Shown here piece after piece: positions 11,917 through 23,836 of a stretch of DNA of 64,000 nucleotides. Positions within the stretch are counted from its first letter, which is position 1, and each line of letters opens with the position of its first letter. The notes below the pieces were generated by a model, which was given only the letters and a program-made list of their open reading frames with translations, was not told where the DNA came from and did not search any database. A program made the position numbers and the translations under genes. The DNA is from Apricaphanius iberus (Eukaryota > Chordata > Actinopteri > Cyprinodontiformes > Aphaniidae), in assembly GCA_028564705.1 (NCBI GenBank), contig JAPXFQ010002758.1, positions 1,511,501-1,575,500 on the forward strand. The letters run 5' to 3'.

Positions 11917-13200
11917 TTACTCCTTTAAGCCACTTCTTGCTGAAGTCTTCCAACAATGAGCTGTGGAGATTCTTTATACCTCCCTTGTCTTCCTGCTAGG
12001 ATACAAACACTTCTGCCACCTTTGAATGTATTTCATCTATAGTTTAAATCTATCTACTTCATTGCTGTGTTGAGGTCTCCTAGTGCAATAAATCAATATA
12101 TTAAAGGGTTTATTTTTACACACACACATTTCCCAGGAGTGCATGCAGACTTGCACTAGTTTGTATACAATAGCAGCTCAAGGGTTAGCTGGTGATCAAC
12201 TGTGTGTGTACGTGCCTTTATTGTGTGATTGTAAGTTGAACCCAGGCCCACGTGAAATGTGGTAAATGAGGTCAGTCAGTTGCTATGTTTGTTAGGGTGT
12301 CAGGTTTTCACCAGGGCTTGTTTTATTTTCAGAGAGGATAAAAGATGAGTGGAGTTCCGAGACACAACGTGCCGCCATAATGGGGTAAGATTCCTGGCAC
12401 AGTGTGTCTTACGATTGTGCCACAAGATCAGCAGCCAGTTCATGGGGACTGAAGGACACCAAACTGTTAGAGCAGCTTACAAAAAGACTTGAGGAGCGGA
12501 GCTTTAAATAGGATAAAAAAAGTCATGTCCAGCTATCTTCTCTGTTTAACACAGACTGTTTTATACCAGGGCTTGTCTTATTTATTTTAATTTTTTTTAA
12601 GGAATCTAAACGCTGTCCATCATTTTTACAAATTAGTATTCACACCTCTGACCACTCAGTGCGAGCATGCAGATATGTTCAACTTATCAATCCCTTCTGC
12701 AACAATCCTATTTGATTACTAACAAATGGTGAGCATTTCTGCGGCAGGTATTCCTATTTGAAGTGCAGTTTTTTAATTTCACTTTTATATGTAAATCTCT
12801 GTTCAGCTGACTTATATGAGTATTATTTAAAAAAAATAAAAAATACGACTGAGTTGAATGAAAGGCAACAGCCCTCCCCTGCATAGGATAAAAAAAAGAC
12901 AGGTAAAAATAGATTATGACCATAATGTTTTTTTGCCCTACCCCTCAAAATGACGGACAATACACAGCACTGCACTTGCAGCCCCCATTATCCTAGTATG
13001 GCATAATGTGTTGTGAAAAGCACCAGATCAAAGCAAATTGAGCATTTAAAAATGACCAAAAGGCTCGCTCATGCCAACTTTGTGTTGGAAAAGAGTTTAG
13101 AGAGTCGGAGATGAGACGGCTGAGTAGAGTCGAGCATAAACCAGACGGGCTCCCGTGCAAGACTGGCTGTAATAAAATATAAGCAAATGCCAATCCAGAT

Positions 13201-14269
13201 TTAAAGGGGACATATTATGCAACTTTAGTACGTATATGTGGGTATCTGGGGTGCCTCCCGACCCCTTAGCTATAAATTTTAAACAACTAAGTCAGTGTTT
13301 TATAAACTGCCGTAGTCAAGAAATGGGTCAATAAAAACGAGCTGTTTTGTGCTTCTTCAAGCCTATGAAGTTCCAAGCAGTGTATTTTGCATAATCCCAA
13401 TCCTACTCTGTTGGTGTCTCCACCCACACAGCCTCAGCAACCTGAGCAGCCGCACCCAGTTGGCTTCACTTGTATTAACAGCCAGAGCTCTACCCTTTGA
13501 TGGCGCTAAAACGATTATCCTTTTATTTTTAAAAGAGAGGAAATCTATCCTCATACGTAACAATACCTAAATAATACATCTGGTACAGCAGGTAATTTTA
13601 GACCAGCCACAACAGATGGCAGCGATCAACAAAAAGAAATATCTTTGTCCAAAATGTGTCATATTTTACATTAGAACGGGATTTACTTGATTAATAATCC
13701 TACATTCATCTTTTAAGAAAGCCTAGTTATTGTGTTCAGCAGAGTGTGCTTCCACCCTTTAACTTTGGAGATAACAAAATAAATAAATAAAACACGATGT
13801 AAAGGAAAGCAGTAGGCTATGGTGGCTGATATCTGTTTCTTTATTGCTCCTCCAACTGAAGCGTTTAAACGTTTGTTTTTAAATATCACATTTCCAAAAT
13901 ATAGATTCATTTTCTATTCAAACCTGACATGTGGTAGTTTGTATGATGGAAATCTTGCTGTGAACTGCGGTTTAAGATGTAGCTTGCAGCATAACGGAGT
14001 TCTGTTTACAATGGTCACAAGTTAATCTGGCTGTCAACCTGTGCCCCAAAAAGCTCCGATCATGTAAATGTTTCTGTAAAACGAGGCGACGACCGCGCAC
14101 TGCCACGGTGGTAGATGTGGTGGTGTTGAGCTTAAGTCACAGCCTAATGGCTCGTTTTCGCAGAGCCGCGTGTTCGACTCTCATTTTTTAAATTTTGAAA
14201 TGTCTTTAAGTTATTTATTTCAGCCATGATTTCCTTAAGATTTTCTGTTAAATGTTATGTCCCCTTTAA
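13201..14269. mobile_element. TTAA-flanked non-autonomous DNA element
   Basis: Begins TTAAAGGGGACATA and ends with the exact reverse complement TATGTCCCCTTTAA. The TTAA target is the type used by piggyBac and Kolobok elements. 1069 bases, no transposase. The interior near 14146-14190 has a tRNA-like B-box (GTTCGACTC). Last golim4 intron. Confidence 0.8.
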
Positions 14270-14414
14270 GCCACATCTTGGTTATAGAAGACTGACAAAA
14301 AAGGAGTTTGACTTTGCCTGTTTTTGGATGTCGTCACAGGATTTTTACATTCAATAATAAAATCCAAAATTCCAATATTTAAGTGACTCTATTTTCTGTA
14401 CTTATGTCGACCAG

Positions 14415-14573
14415 GATGATGCAAGAAAACACGATGGACCAGGGAAGGAGGGAAATCACCCGAACAGAGCGAACGAAGAAGAGAACTACGAGGAGGAGGA
14501 GGAAGAAGAGGAGGAGGTAGAGGAGGATGCAGCCGGTCAAGACAAGGGAGCCAATCAAAGAGCAGAAATGTAG
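14415..14573 (+). CDS. golim4: golim4 terminal coding exon
   Basis: Acceptor gtcgaccag, phase 0. Begins DDARKHDGPGKEGNHPNRAN, then NYEEEEEEEEE and ends ANQRAEM followed by TAG. The NYEEE run and RAEM end are family hallmarks. The preceding intron is 5.5 kb and carries at least three transposons. Confidence 0.93.
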   Translation, partial: DDARKHDGPGKEGNHPNRANEEENYEEEEEEEEEVEEDAAGQDKGANQRAEM

Positions 14574-15455
14574 GACGAGCAGCTGCGTAGCATTTTTAGC
14601 TGCTAGCACGGCCAATCAGGAATTAAACCAGCCATGCATTCAGAATTCCACTTAGGAAAATCTGGAAATTGTGCCAGGAACATGGAAATCCAAACACTGG
14701 ATACTGTGGAAATGGACACAACTTTTTACACTACATAGCATATATGATTTTTCTGTTTTTTTTATTTTATTTGCCTGTTCATTTTCCTGCTCCTCTGGTT
14801 CAGAAAATGTATATTTTATTCTTGTGCAAAGTTTGTGTGTTTAAAGGAAAGACGCAGAAATGTTATTCTAATGTTGTCAAACACCTTTCATATGTTTTTT
14901 TAGCAAACAGTGATATTTTTGCAAAGCTTAGATGTTCATTTACATCATATATTCCAATGAATCATGACATTTTATTATTTATTGCTGGTAGCAACAACTC
15001 TGACAATCACGAAATGGTGCAACTTTTTAAGTCATTCATCCTCTGCTGGAAAAAGATTGACATTTAGGCTTTAACCAGGTTCTGGAAGAGTGACTCACAG
15101 GAGCATTTTCACTGGATTGTTCTGTAAAATGCCACTCAAAGAGACATTTCTGGTGCAGCCGCCAAAGGCTGAATGTCACGCTGACATGTGCCTTTCCATT
15201 CCTGGAATCCTCCCCTTTAACCTTAACATTTAAGAAATGATTTTAATATAAAAGAAGAAACGTGAGGATCCTGTACGAGCTGAGGGTTATTTCAGGTCAG
15301 CTGCTGGTGTGAATAAAATTCACAATGTATAGAAAAACCTTTTTGTAAATTTGTACACCTGTTATATTTGATACAAAGCAAAGGGATTTTTAATAATATC
15401 CAAACCTTGTTTGTCATCTTGGTGTTTTGAATAAAGGACTTTAAATGTTGGGTGA
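14574..15455 (+). other. golim4: golim4 3' UTR
   Basis: AT-rich non-coding DNA after the stop, ending at the AATAAA at 15430. A 132-codon open frame at 14669-15067 lies inside it and resembles nothing. The cleavage site is inferred, not seen. Confidence 0.75.
15430..15435 (+). terminator. golim4: polyadenylation signal of golim4
   Basis: AATAAA about 860 bases after the stop; 15 to 25 bases later the sequence is GT-rich (ttgggtgagtc). An earlier aataaa at 15311 could be an alternative. Confidence 0.65.
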
Positions 15456-15792
15456 GTCTCAAACGAACACGAGGTTTAATCATTCTGTTTTATGGACAGA
15501 TTTCACATTTACTGTAAGCTGAAAACTTACATTTTCTGTGCTAAACCTTCAAAGTACTCAAGCTACTATTTCATTTATTTCAAGAATGTTATTGTTACCA
15601 TATTGGTGCCTCCAACCAATTTATTGTTTTACGGTATGGAAATGTTAACGACTTTATGTAGGTTGTGTACGGAAAGTTAGGCAAACACTTTGAGCTTTCA
15701 GTTTCATCTTCATTATTTATATGCAGTTTTTTTTAACCACAGTCTTACTACTACAGACACATTATAGTTTTGCTCCCTGGAAGTGTAAAGTG

Positions 15793-16120
15793 ACATTGAA
15801 CCTGAAGATCGGAAGTAAATCAACTCATTCAAATATAATGCACACAGGTCAGCCACTTTAAGTGGACCTTGCTGGTACCAGATCGGACCTCCCTTTGCTG
15901 TCAGAACTGCTTTAACTCTGTGCGATAGATTTAAAAAAGCAAAACATTTAACGTTTATCAAAGTTTTTTATGGTATTGATTGCGTGGCACAGTTGCACCA
16001 TTACACTACCACTGCCAACCAGAACCATTTGCATGCTTTGATGAAAGTTAAGCCAAATTCTGACCATACATGTTTGTGCATTCAGACATGGTATTCGGCA
16101 TACCTTGGTCGTACCTAGTG
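15793..16120 (-). pseudogene. Tc1-like transposase fragment with internal deletion
   Basis: On the minus strand a frame at 15713-15961 contains HRVKAVLTAKGGPIWYQQG, matching the C-terminus of a common fish Tc1-like transposase family that ends in a KAKGGPIWYQ-type motif (recalled, not searched). The DNA from about 15963 to 16080 corresponds to a distant upstream part of the same family, so the middle is deleted. The remnant may extend to about 16330. Confidence 0.7.
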
Positions 16121-17109
16121 GGTATTCTAGCTACTGCTACCTTGATCTAGAGGTATTTTCATCTACTTGCTACTTGCTGGGTATTACCTCTTTTTCAAAA
16201 TTTTCTTTGTAAACCTAATGGATAGTTGTGCTTGAAATTCACAGTGGAAGTGCCGTTTTTAAAATGCCCAGAGCAGCCAATGTGGTGGCATCAACTGTGA
16301 AATATTCTTGTGGGGGATTCTATATCTCAGTTCATCATGATTAATATACAGCCCGTTGGATGCACCTCAGGAGATTTTTCAGTCTTCCACGTTCTGATTT
16401 CAAAAAACCAAGTGTACTTGCACTTGAGGTCATAAACTGATGGACAAACATTTTCCTTCAGGATTTACTGGCAAAGCGTTGCACTGTTGGTTCCATCGAC
16501 TACCACCATCATACTGCCAACACCACGTTTTACTGTAGCTATAATGCATGTAGTGCTTTAGACGTTCCACTGGCTTATGTTGTGACCTCTTCACTGCGCT
16601 CTTGGGGTAATTTTTGGGAGAGTGGCTTAGATACCGCCTCTCACCCTGCTGCCCCCAAAGCCTCATGAATAGTTAGATTTTTTTTACCCTTTATAGACTA
16701 ATGATCCTTATTTCCTTATCTATTCATACATTTCTTTAGATCTGTGTATGTGTTGCTTTTCAGATCTTTGTGCTTACTTCATGTTGTTAGGTGACATTTG
16801 GATTCAGTCCTCAAGAGCTACCCTCCTGTAACTTTTACATGCATCCCTTCTCCAGCAGCAGAAAGCTCCAAAAAGTTCTCAAATTATGTCACCCTATCAG
16901 AGAGCAAGATATCCGTAGTTTGTTGTTAATGGTTTAGTTCAAGAACTTCCAACAATCAATAAAGGACTATATTTTATTCTTGCGGCGAGATCATCAAGCT
17001 GCCAAATCTACCTTTCTGCAAACAGATATTTAAATAGCTACACATTGGTCATTTAAAATTCTGCCAGCTGTGTTCCTTTTCTGAGGTGAAGCTCGTTTGA
17101 AATGGGAAA

Positions 17110-17690
17110 TACAATTCATTTCAATTCAGTTTATTTATATAGCACCCTTTCACAACAGATATCATCTCAAGGTTCTTCACAAGAAGAGTTATTACAATAC
17201 AATGTTTAATTTAGGAATTGGAGAACCACAGAACATTGCGTCTTGAATTATCAGCAATCCCTTACACTGAGCAAGCATGAAGCGACAGTGGACAGGAAAA
17301 ACTCCCTTTTAACAGGAAAAACCCTTCAGCAGAACCAGGCTCAGCATAAGCGGTCATCTGCCGAGACCGTCTGGGGTTTGGAGAAGGCAGCAGAGACACA
17401 GAAAGAGCAACAGAACTGATGCAGAAGCAGAAGTTGGTAGCAGGACATGGAGAACTTTCCTCCACTGGAATGCCATCTTAGTCAGGGTCGTCAAGCAGGG
17501 CTGGTCAGGAGCACCTACTGTAGGAAGAGACTAAGAGAAAACAGGTTTCTATCAATATGTATTGATAGAAAGCTATCAATACATAAAGCTCATGGGTCAT
17601 TACCCATTCTACTTTTAGAAATTCTAGGAACTACCAGTAAACCTGCAGTCTGAGAGCGAAGGGGCCTGTTAGGAACATATGGGACATAAA
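17110..17690. repeat. dispersed fish interspersed repeat, family not assigned
   Basis: Starts with TTCAATTCAGTTTATTTATA and runs through motifs I recognise as a very abundant fish repeat (gcatgaagcgacagtgga, tttaacaggaaaa, cagaaccaggctcagcat). A 30-base piece near 17577-17606 reappears with few changes at about 19555-19585. Which repeat class it belongs to is not decided. Confidence 0.65.
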
Positions 17691-19827
17691 TCCACATTTT
17701 TATATCCGAAAAACGTGTACTCATGTAAGCACTTATCTTTGGGGCAACATTCTCCATCAGATCACGTCTCCTCCAACTCTGCCTCTTTGCTTGTGTCATC
17801 CCTGTGGAGCTCATTTTTACTCCACCCCATAGCCCCTTGTTTTGCCCCCCCTTCCTTCACCATCGCTCTGCAGTTATGAGACAACTGATTTCCCTTTCCA
17901 GCCCAAAGGGACAGAGGGATGCACAAGGAGTGCGACACTAACAGCTGTCTCATTACTGTGCTAATATGAGGCCATGGGGAGAAGAACACACTTTTTTTTT
18001 CACACTGACAAGAGATGGCAGAGATTGTGACTCCTCCACCGGTCTTCACATTCCTCTCTGTCCCTCAGTTATGTCATGGCTGACTTACAAGGAGTTGAGC
18101 ATGCTGATAGCCTGGAGCCAAAATCTTTTGTGAGCCGAATGCCCACATGATTCCAGCCAGTTATCAGAGATAATCCAGCTTCAAGATTTACTGTAAGGCT
18201 GAAACTTTGCATCCGGTATTACAGCGCTGTGAAACGGCAGAGTATCCTACTTCCAAAGACCAGCTGCTCTGCCTGACCTGGATCCTGTTTGCAGCAAAAA
18301 AAAAAACATCCACTGAGCTCATTATTCCATCCCTCAGCCGCATCCCTCTCATCAGCTGGAGACTTAAGTTGTTCAGCTGAACACCCGACTGCACAAAAAA
18401 TCTTTCGCACTTAAAAAAGTCCTAATGAGGCGTGTAACTGCTATTTTGTGCAGGGCTGTATGCGCTTGTTAGAGCCCTATTGCTGCCTTTTTTTTCTTCT
18501 TTTATTTTTTGCTGAATTAGTGTGAGTGCAGATGACTCTTGAGTTGTTTGAGTTTGTGCTCATTGTGGATGCTTATGGGTCGTTGCATGTGTGGCACACT
18601 CACACACACTATAATATCATATAACCCAGGGTGTTTATATTAAAGGAACACCCTGAAAGTGAAACCGTTTGAGGGATGCTGTAACGTTTGAACGTTAGTT
18701 TTTGAAGTCTGTAATTTTACTTAGTATGTTTTTTTTGAGTATTGTACTTTTCTACATTTCTTTAAATCATATCTGTTACTGAGTAGAAAAAACAACTGAT
18801 ATGATTGAAAGTATTGCGTTCAAAAATACTGCAATGCATGATGGATATGAGAAATTGCGCTAATACGAATAAAGATGGAAACACCTGACATTGGTATGGA
18901 TCCAGCGAACAAAGTGTGGAATGAAATGAAAAGAAAACCATTTTAACCTCTGGTCATATGTAAGGGACCACTTGGGATTCAGTTCAACCACTTTCTTGAG
19001 GATATATAACCCTTTCCAGATCAGTATGATGGCCGGACATCCCAATTGTTCTTATACTTATGTTATTGTATGAACAGATGAACGTGGCAACTTCAGCATC
19101 CAGGAAATCGTACCAGAGATACAAATCAGATTTGCTGATATTTTAGCTGATTATCCATATTGTGTGTTTTAGGTACATCTACGGGTGTTCCTCCATTCAA
19201 CTCGAGCATTGCTTAAAGGTAGAGTAATATTGGTGTATAAATCTCTGTCTGACGATAAGAATACAGCATTCTCTAAAACATTTTCCAATTATTCTGGCAT
19301 TTAGTAAACCAAACCAGTTCTGATAATGGTTACTTGACCTTCAAAGCTAAACAAGTTTAACCTGATTTAATCTCACACAGGGAATAAACACTGAGAGTGA
19401 AGTATATCTAAATCTCTGGATTCAACCATATGTGAAGAAATCAGCATGCAGCAGCAACAGTGTGTATTCAAACACACTTTTAATCCTGGCTTTTCGAAAG
19501 CAGTAAAATCTTCGAAAGATTAATATGTCTATAGTGTATTGTTTCTGTGTGACTCAATACATGAAGCTCATGGGTCATTACCCCATCAGCAGGAGGACAT
19601 GAGAGGCCATTATCCAAAGGAGTCTGAACTATAAATATTTGATAAGTCTCTACAGAGGATGTCCTATATCTCTCATTATGCACGCCACATGAGCACCCAG
19701 CTATCATTTAAAGTTATGGAATTATACGGTGGCTCGCTAAAGCTTTCTCACCCCTTTGGACTTTTGCATGATTTCTTCCAATTATTTCAACAAACCTTAA
19801 TTTACTTCATTAGAATTTTACCTTATG

Positions 19828-21440
19828 TACAGACATATACAATGCATAAATGAGTACACCCCACCACGTTTGTCAGAAAACCTTTAGCTTCCTTTCAGAA
19901 TCAACATTTTGTATGATATACTATACTACAAAATACTCCATTGATTGCAAACAAGATTTGTTCATTTGCACGCACAAAAAAGGGATTTGCCTAACAAATT
20001 AATTCAAGCCCATATTGCAAAAATGAGCACACCCCAATTATAGTCTTAGGAGAAAAGCAATACTTAAAAACTTCTAATTAACAGGAATTCAACCACAGGT
20101 GAGTCTAATGATTAATTTAAGAGGTGTCCAGCAGACAGGAAACAAAGGGGCATTAATTTACAAAGAAAAGCCCTTCCCATTTCATGCTGACAGTAATGGC
20201 TCCCCATGGAAGAGAAATCTGAGAAAGGAAATAATTTATTTACACAAAAAAGATGAGGGCTCCAAGAACATCAGCAAAGCTTTACATATCATTCAAAATA
20301 CTGTAGCAAAAGTGATCAAAAAATTTAAGAAAGATGGAAGTGCAACCATTTTACAAGGCTGTCCAGGCCGTCCACCGAAGTTAACATCTTGACAGGAACA
20401 TCTTCTGATGAGAAGGGTTGAAGAAAATCGCCATGCAAGTTCACTGCAGTTAGCTAAAGCAGTAGAAGGCCAAACTAGAGTCACCGTTTTCCGGGACACC
20501 ATACGGAGCACACTGCAGAGGAATGGCATGCATGGGTATTGCCCATGAAGGAAGCCTATCCTAAAGCCCATGCACAAAAAAGCACGCCTAGAATTTTCTA
20601 GGGCCCATGCTGAAAAAATGAAGACCACTGCGACTCTATACTCTGGAGTGATGAGACCAAGATCACTGTTTTTGGAACTAATGGTTTAAAAACTGTATGG
20701 TGTCGTAAAGGTGAGGATTTCAAAGAAAAATGCATGGCTCCTACAGTGAAACATGGTGGTGGCAGTGTCATTATGTGGGGCTGCATGAGTGCTGCTGGTG
20801 TTGGGGAGCTGCATTTTATTGATGGTATCATGAACTCAACAATGTACCGCTCTATACCGAAGGAGAAGATGCTGCCATCACTCTGTGCACTTAGTCGTCA
20901 TGCACTTTTCCAACACGACTATGATCCAATAACACACATCTTAACTACTGTTGCATTTCTGAAGCTGAACAGGGTGAAGGTGATTGAATGGCTAAGTTTG
21001 TCTCTTGATCTGAACCCAATCGAACACCTGTGGGGAATTCTGAAGCGACAAGTCGAGAATCCCTCTCCATCCAGCATCCAGGCTCTAAAATAGGTTATTC
21101 TTGAAGAATGGAAAAAGACAGATGTTGCGTAGATTGCCTAGACCATGCCTAGAAGACTTGGTGCTATCCTTAAAAATCATGGTGCTCATACAAAATACGA
21201 GATGTAGTAGTTTTTGTTGCAGGGTGTATTCATTTTTGCTTCAACCAATTTGAGTAAAACTGAAGATTTTGTGATCTAAATTAGATTATTAACCTTAATT
21301 TCATGTTATGGAGTTAAATAAGTGTTCAATAAAACTCGGCCTTGTGGAAAGTTTGGAAATTGTTCTTTTGTTCATTGAGCTACTGATTTAATTCATACTT
21401 TTTAAAGGGGGTGTACTCATTTATGCAGAGCACTGTATTT
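19828..21440 (+). mobile_element. degenerate Tc1/mariner transposon
   Basis: Inverted terminal repeats share GCATAAATGAGTACACCCC, at about 19842-19862 on the left and, reversed, at 21408-21428 on the right. The transposase between is broken. About 1.6 kb, the usual Tc1 size. TA duplications are not clear. It lies in the golim4/LRR intergenic region. Confidence 0.88.
20099..21190 (+). pseudogene. Tc1 transposase, frameshifted
   Basis: Pieces in more than one frame: a helix-turn-helix half with GRPPKLT near 20365-20388, then WSDETKITVFGTNG (first catalytic Asp) near 20645, KHGGGSVIMWGCMSAAG, FQHDYDP (second Asp) and LDLNPIEHLWGILK (third acidic residue, Glu). The catalytic triad survives, but a stop after the GRPPKLT block at 20391 and at least one frame change make it inactive. 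Confidence 0.88.
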
Positions 21441-21478
21441 TGGTGAAAAGGAAGGAAAAAGATGTACATGGATTTCAA

Positions 21479-21930
21479 TAGAGATGTTCCGATAAAACGT
21501 TTTTTTTTTTGGTCCGATACCGATTTCGATACTTGGGCTTTAAGCATCTGCCGATACCGAGTACTGATCCGACTGTGTCGGTTGCTGCTCAAATCCTTAA
21601 AAAAAAAAAAAAAACTCCACTTGCTCTTTCACATGATGCTCAGCCAAAATGCTTAATAAGCTTGCTGGTGTTAAATTTAGCACCATTTGTACCACCTCTG
21701 GAAACTTCAGTCCTTTATAATAGGCAATAGGATTTGCATTCTTGCAACGTGAAACAACCATCATGTAAGATTTTATCACAGCCTGTGTCTGTATGTGGTA
21801 GGCTCAGGCATGAAAAAAAAAATGCATGGTATCGGATTGGGTTTACACAGAGGTACTTGCCGATAACTTCTTTTTTCGCTGTATCGGCCAGAATTTCCGA
21901 TACTGGTATTGGTATCGGCACAACCCACAA
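21479..21930. mobile_element. hAT-like MITE remnant
   Basis: Begins TAGAGATGTTCCGAT and contains inverted copies of CCGATACC / GGTATCGG motifs near both ends, as in the abundant fish hAT MITEs. I found no target duplication and the right end is uncertain. Confidence 0.55.
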
Positions 21931-23244
21931 CCAAACTGTTTTCAAAAATCAAAAGCTTAAATAAAAAGACTGGTTTCCATTCATATTCAACCTCATTAGG
22001 GTAATAATTTGTGGATCCATCTTTTGGTGCGTTCTCAACTGCATTCTATTGGTGACTGTCTACACCAGCTTTATACTCTTGAGGCCAAAGTGTTGGATGG
22101 AGAGCATCTGTGAACTTAACTTCTTGACACAGTTTCCCTGCTGGATTTAAGCTATGAACGTTGACTGGACCATTATAGGATACTATTATACTTTAATCCA
22201 AACTATTCCATTGATTTTGCTCCATTGTTTTCTTCCAGAACAGCTTTCACAGAACATCTGGATTAATACTGAGTTCAAATTAAACACAGGTGGACTCAAT
22301 TTAACCGATTTGGCGACTTCGGAAGGCAGTTGGTTGCACTCAGGTTTATTTAGGGTCATCAGAGTAAATGGCTACAAATAATACTGTTCTCATTTTTATT
22401 TGTTAAAAAAAAATAAAGAGAAAAAAGCTTTTCTTGGCACTTCACAGCTATTCACCACTTTCGCTGTGAAGTTTTGGGGTTTTTAATATGACTAAATGTA
22501 AAACATTCTAAGGGGTTTAACTGCTTTTAAAAGGTGCCGTACACCTATTAGAGAAACCATTTTTCTATTGAATTCAAGGAATTTCCACTAATAAAGATAG
22601 CTTAATTTAATAAGAGCCTTGACTGGTGTAATTTGTCGCTGTGAAGGAGGGGAATTTATTGTTTCTGCTTGAGCGATGTGAAATCTTGCCCCCATCATTC
22701 AAACTGCACAATGTTATATCAGACCTTATAAATTTTCCATGTCTGCCTTTCACTATATTTAGTTATCGGCTGCATTTATGGGTGTAAAATGATTTAATGC
22801 CTACCGACTGAGCCTCACCTATTGTTATAAGACATGGTCATGACCCAATTAACAAACATTTTCGATACAACTGAAATGAACTTGTTGACCATGTTCAGTC
22901 ACACAAACAAGGTTAAAAGGTGAAAATAGAGCTTCTGCTTCTCATAGAAAAGAGTCAAGTAAGGTATTGTATCCATTTGGATCAGGAAAAACTCCTAGAT
23001 TCCATCTTATGAGGTTTTTTGTCAACGTCCGGCTGGGAGGAGACCCCCATTAATGCGTCAGGTGCGCAAAAACACTTTGAGATCACTGAAAGTGAGATGG
23101 TGGTATTGCTTAGGCGATTGATGTCTGGGATCTTTTTTTTGTGGCTTTATCTCTAAGGTCAAAACTCAAATATGAGCAAGAAAATTGGATAGATTGATCA
23201 AGCCTTTAGTCTTGGAGTTTTATATTTTTGTTAATCAAAATATC

Positions 23245-23250
23245 TTTATT
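23245..23250 (-). terminator. candidate polyadenylation signal of the LRR gene
   Basis: AATAAA on the minus strand about 190 bases past the stop. It is the nearest canonical hexamer; usage is inferred. Confidence 0.5.
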
Positions 23251-23440
23251 AGGTACAAAATATCTGACGTATAAAATAAAAGCAAAACTTTTGGTTCAAA
23301 TAAAAAGAGGTGTGCACATTATCATCAAATCTCTCATAAGCAAAAGATGAGAATCACCGACTTTGGTGTGCCACAGGCTACAAACGTCGATTAAGTGAAT
23401 ACCAGAATACAGTCTGTTTGCATTTTTCATTCAAAGAGAG

Positions 23441-23558
23441 TCATAAAACGACACACATCCTGCTGGATTCTGGCCCCTTTGCTCGGAGGGGCAACGAGTC
23501 TCCTGGCAGCTTGGGAATGCCGTCCAGGACCTCCAGATTTGGCAAACAGGAGAAAACA
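23441..23558 (-). CDS. LRR gene exon 7 (terminal)
   Basis: Acceptor ctgtctttgcag. Joins exon 6 to make RAHVFSCLPNLEVLDGIPKL, a classic end-cap of an SDS22-type LRR domain, then 21 further residues and TGA at 23441-23443. The phase (2) fits exactly. Confidence 0.8.
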
Positions 23559-23638
23559 CTGCAAAGACAGAAGCAGAGGCCGCCACTGAAGATGTCCTCT
23601 ATAAGGAACGGATCTTATTAGAACCTCAGTATACCCAC

Positions 23639-23836
23639 TGTGCACGGTAGTCCCGGCTGAAGGTCACTGGGTTGCGGGTCAGGTTGAGTGAGCGGAGTGG
23701 GCTGCTCCCCAGGGCCCCCAGTCCCCGCAGGGAGCTGATGGCGTTCTCCGATAAACAGAGGTGCTCTACCACTGGAAGCTTTGGCAGCTGACGCAGACAC
23801 GCCAGGTGGTTACGATGCAGGTTTAGCATTTTGCAC
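23639..23836 (-). CDS. LRR gene exon 6
   Basis: Acceptor gtccaagcag, donor gtgggt. Encodes CKMLNLHRNHLACLRQLPKL and then HLCLSENAISSL and LRSLNLTRNPVTFSRDYRA. Three leucine-rich repeats. If the donor is ignored the frame stops after QWVY, which would cut off the LRR cap. Confidence 0.85.

Larger units (their letters stand above)
1..15455 (+). other. golim4: golim4 gene, 3' part (Golgi integral membrane protein 4 / GPP130)
   Basis: Twelve exons join in frame from base 1 to a stop at 14573 (561 residues here; the human protein is about 696). Seen in order: heptad-rich coiled coil (exons at 1, 2304, 2526, 4575), an acidic/Gln-rich linker, a long charged helix rich in Gln, Arg and Glu (exon at 6078), then a strongly acidic tail ending RAEM. 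This order matches the lumenal part of GOLIM4, a type II cis-Golgi membrane protein that cycles through endosomes and, in mammals, is degraded in response to manganese (family knowledge). The N-terminal cytoplasmic tail and membrane anchor lie before the window. Introns hold three or more transposon insertions. The gene is convergent with the LRR gene at 23-31 kb. A fish paralogue (golim4a versus b) cannot be told apart here. Confidence 0.93.
15456..23244. other. convergent intergenic region between golim4 and the LRR gene
   Basis: No coding exon is supported on either strand. Recognised content: Tc1 fragments (15793-16120 and 19828-21440), a dispersed fish repeat (17110-17690), a hAT-like piece (21479-21930), and other repeat-like DNA around 16380-16660. 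At 17700-19480 and 21960-23240 I see only AT-rich DNA with short homopolymers and nothing I can name. Confidence 0.75.

Noticed and set aside
12333..12384. Possible extra golim4 exon (ttttcag then gtaaga)
   Set aside because: The only open frame is out of phase with the exons at 8824 and 14415, which join directly in phase 0; it resembles no GOLIM4 sequence.
14100..14190. tRNA gene
   Set aside because: B-box-like word only; I could not draw an acceptor stem or a proper anticodon arm. Kept as a finding, not a feature.
14669..15067. 132-codon open frame after the golim4 stop
   Set aside because: Lies wholly within the golim4 3' UTR, Phe/Leu/Ile-rich as expected from AT-rich DNA.
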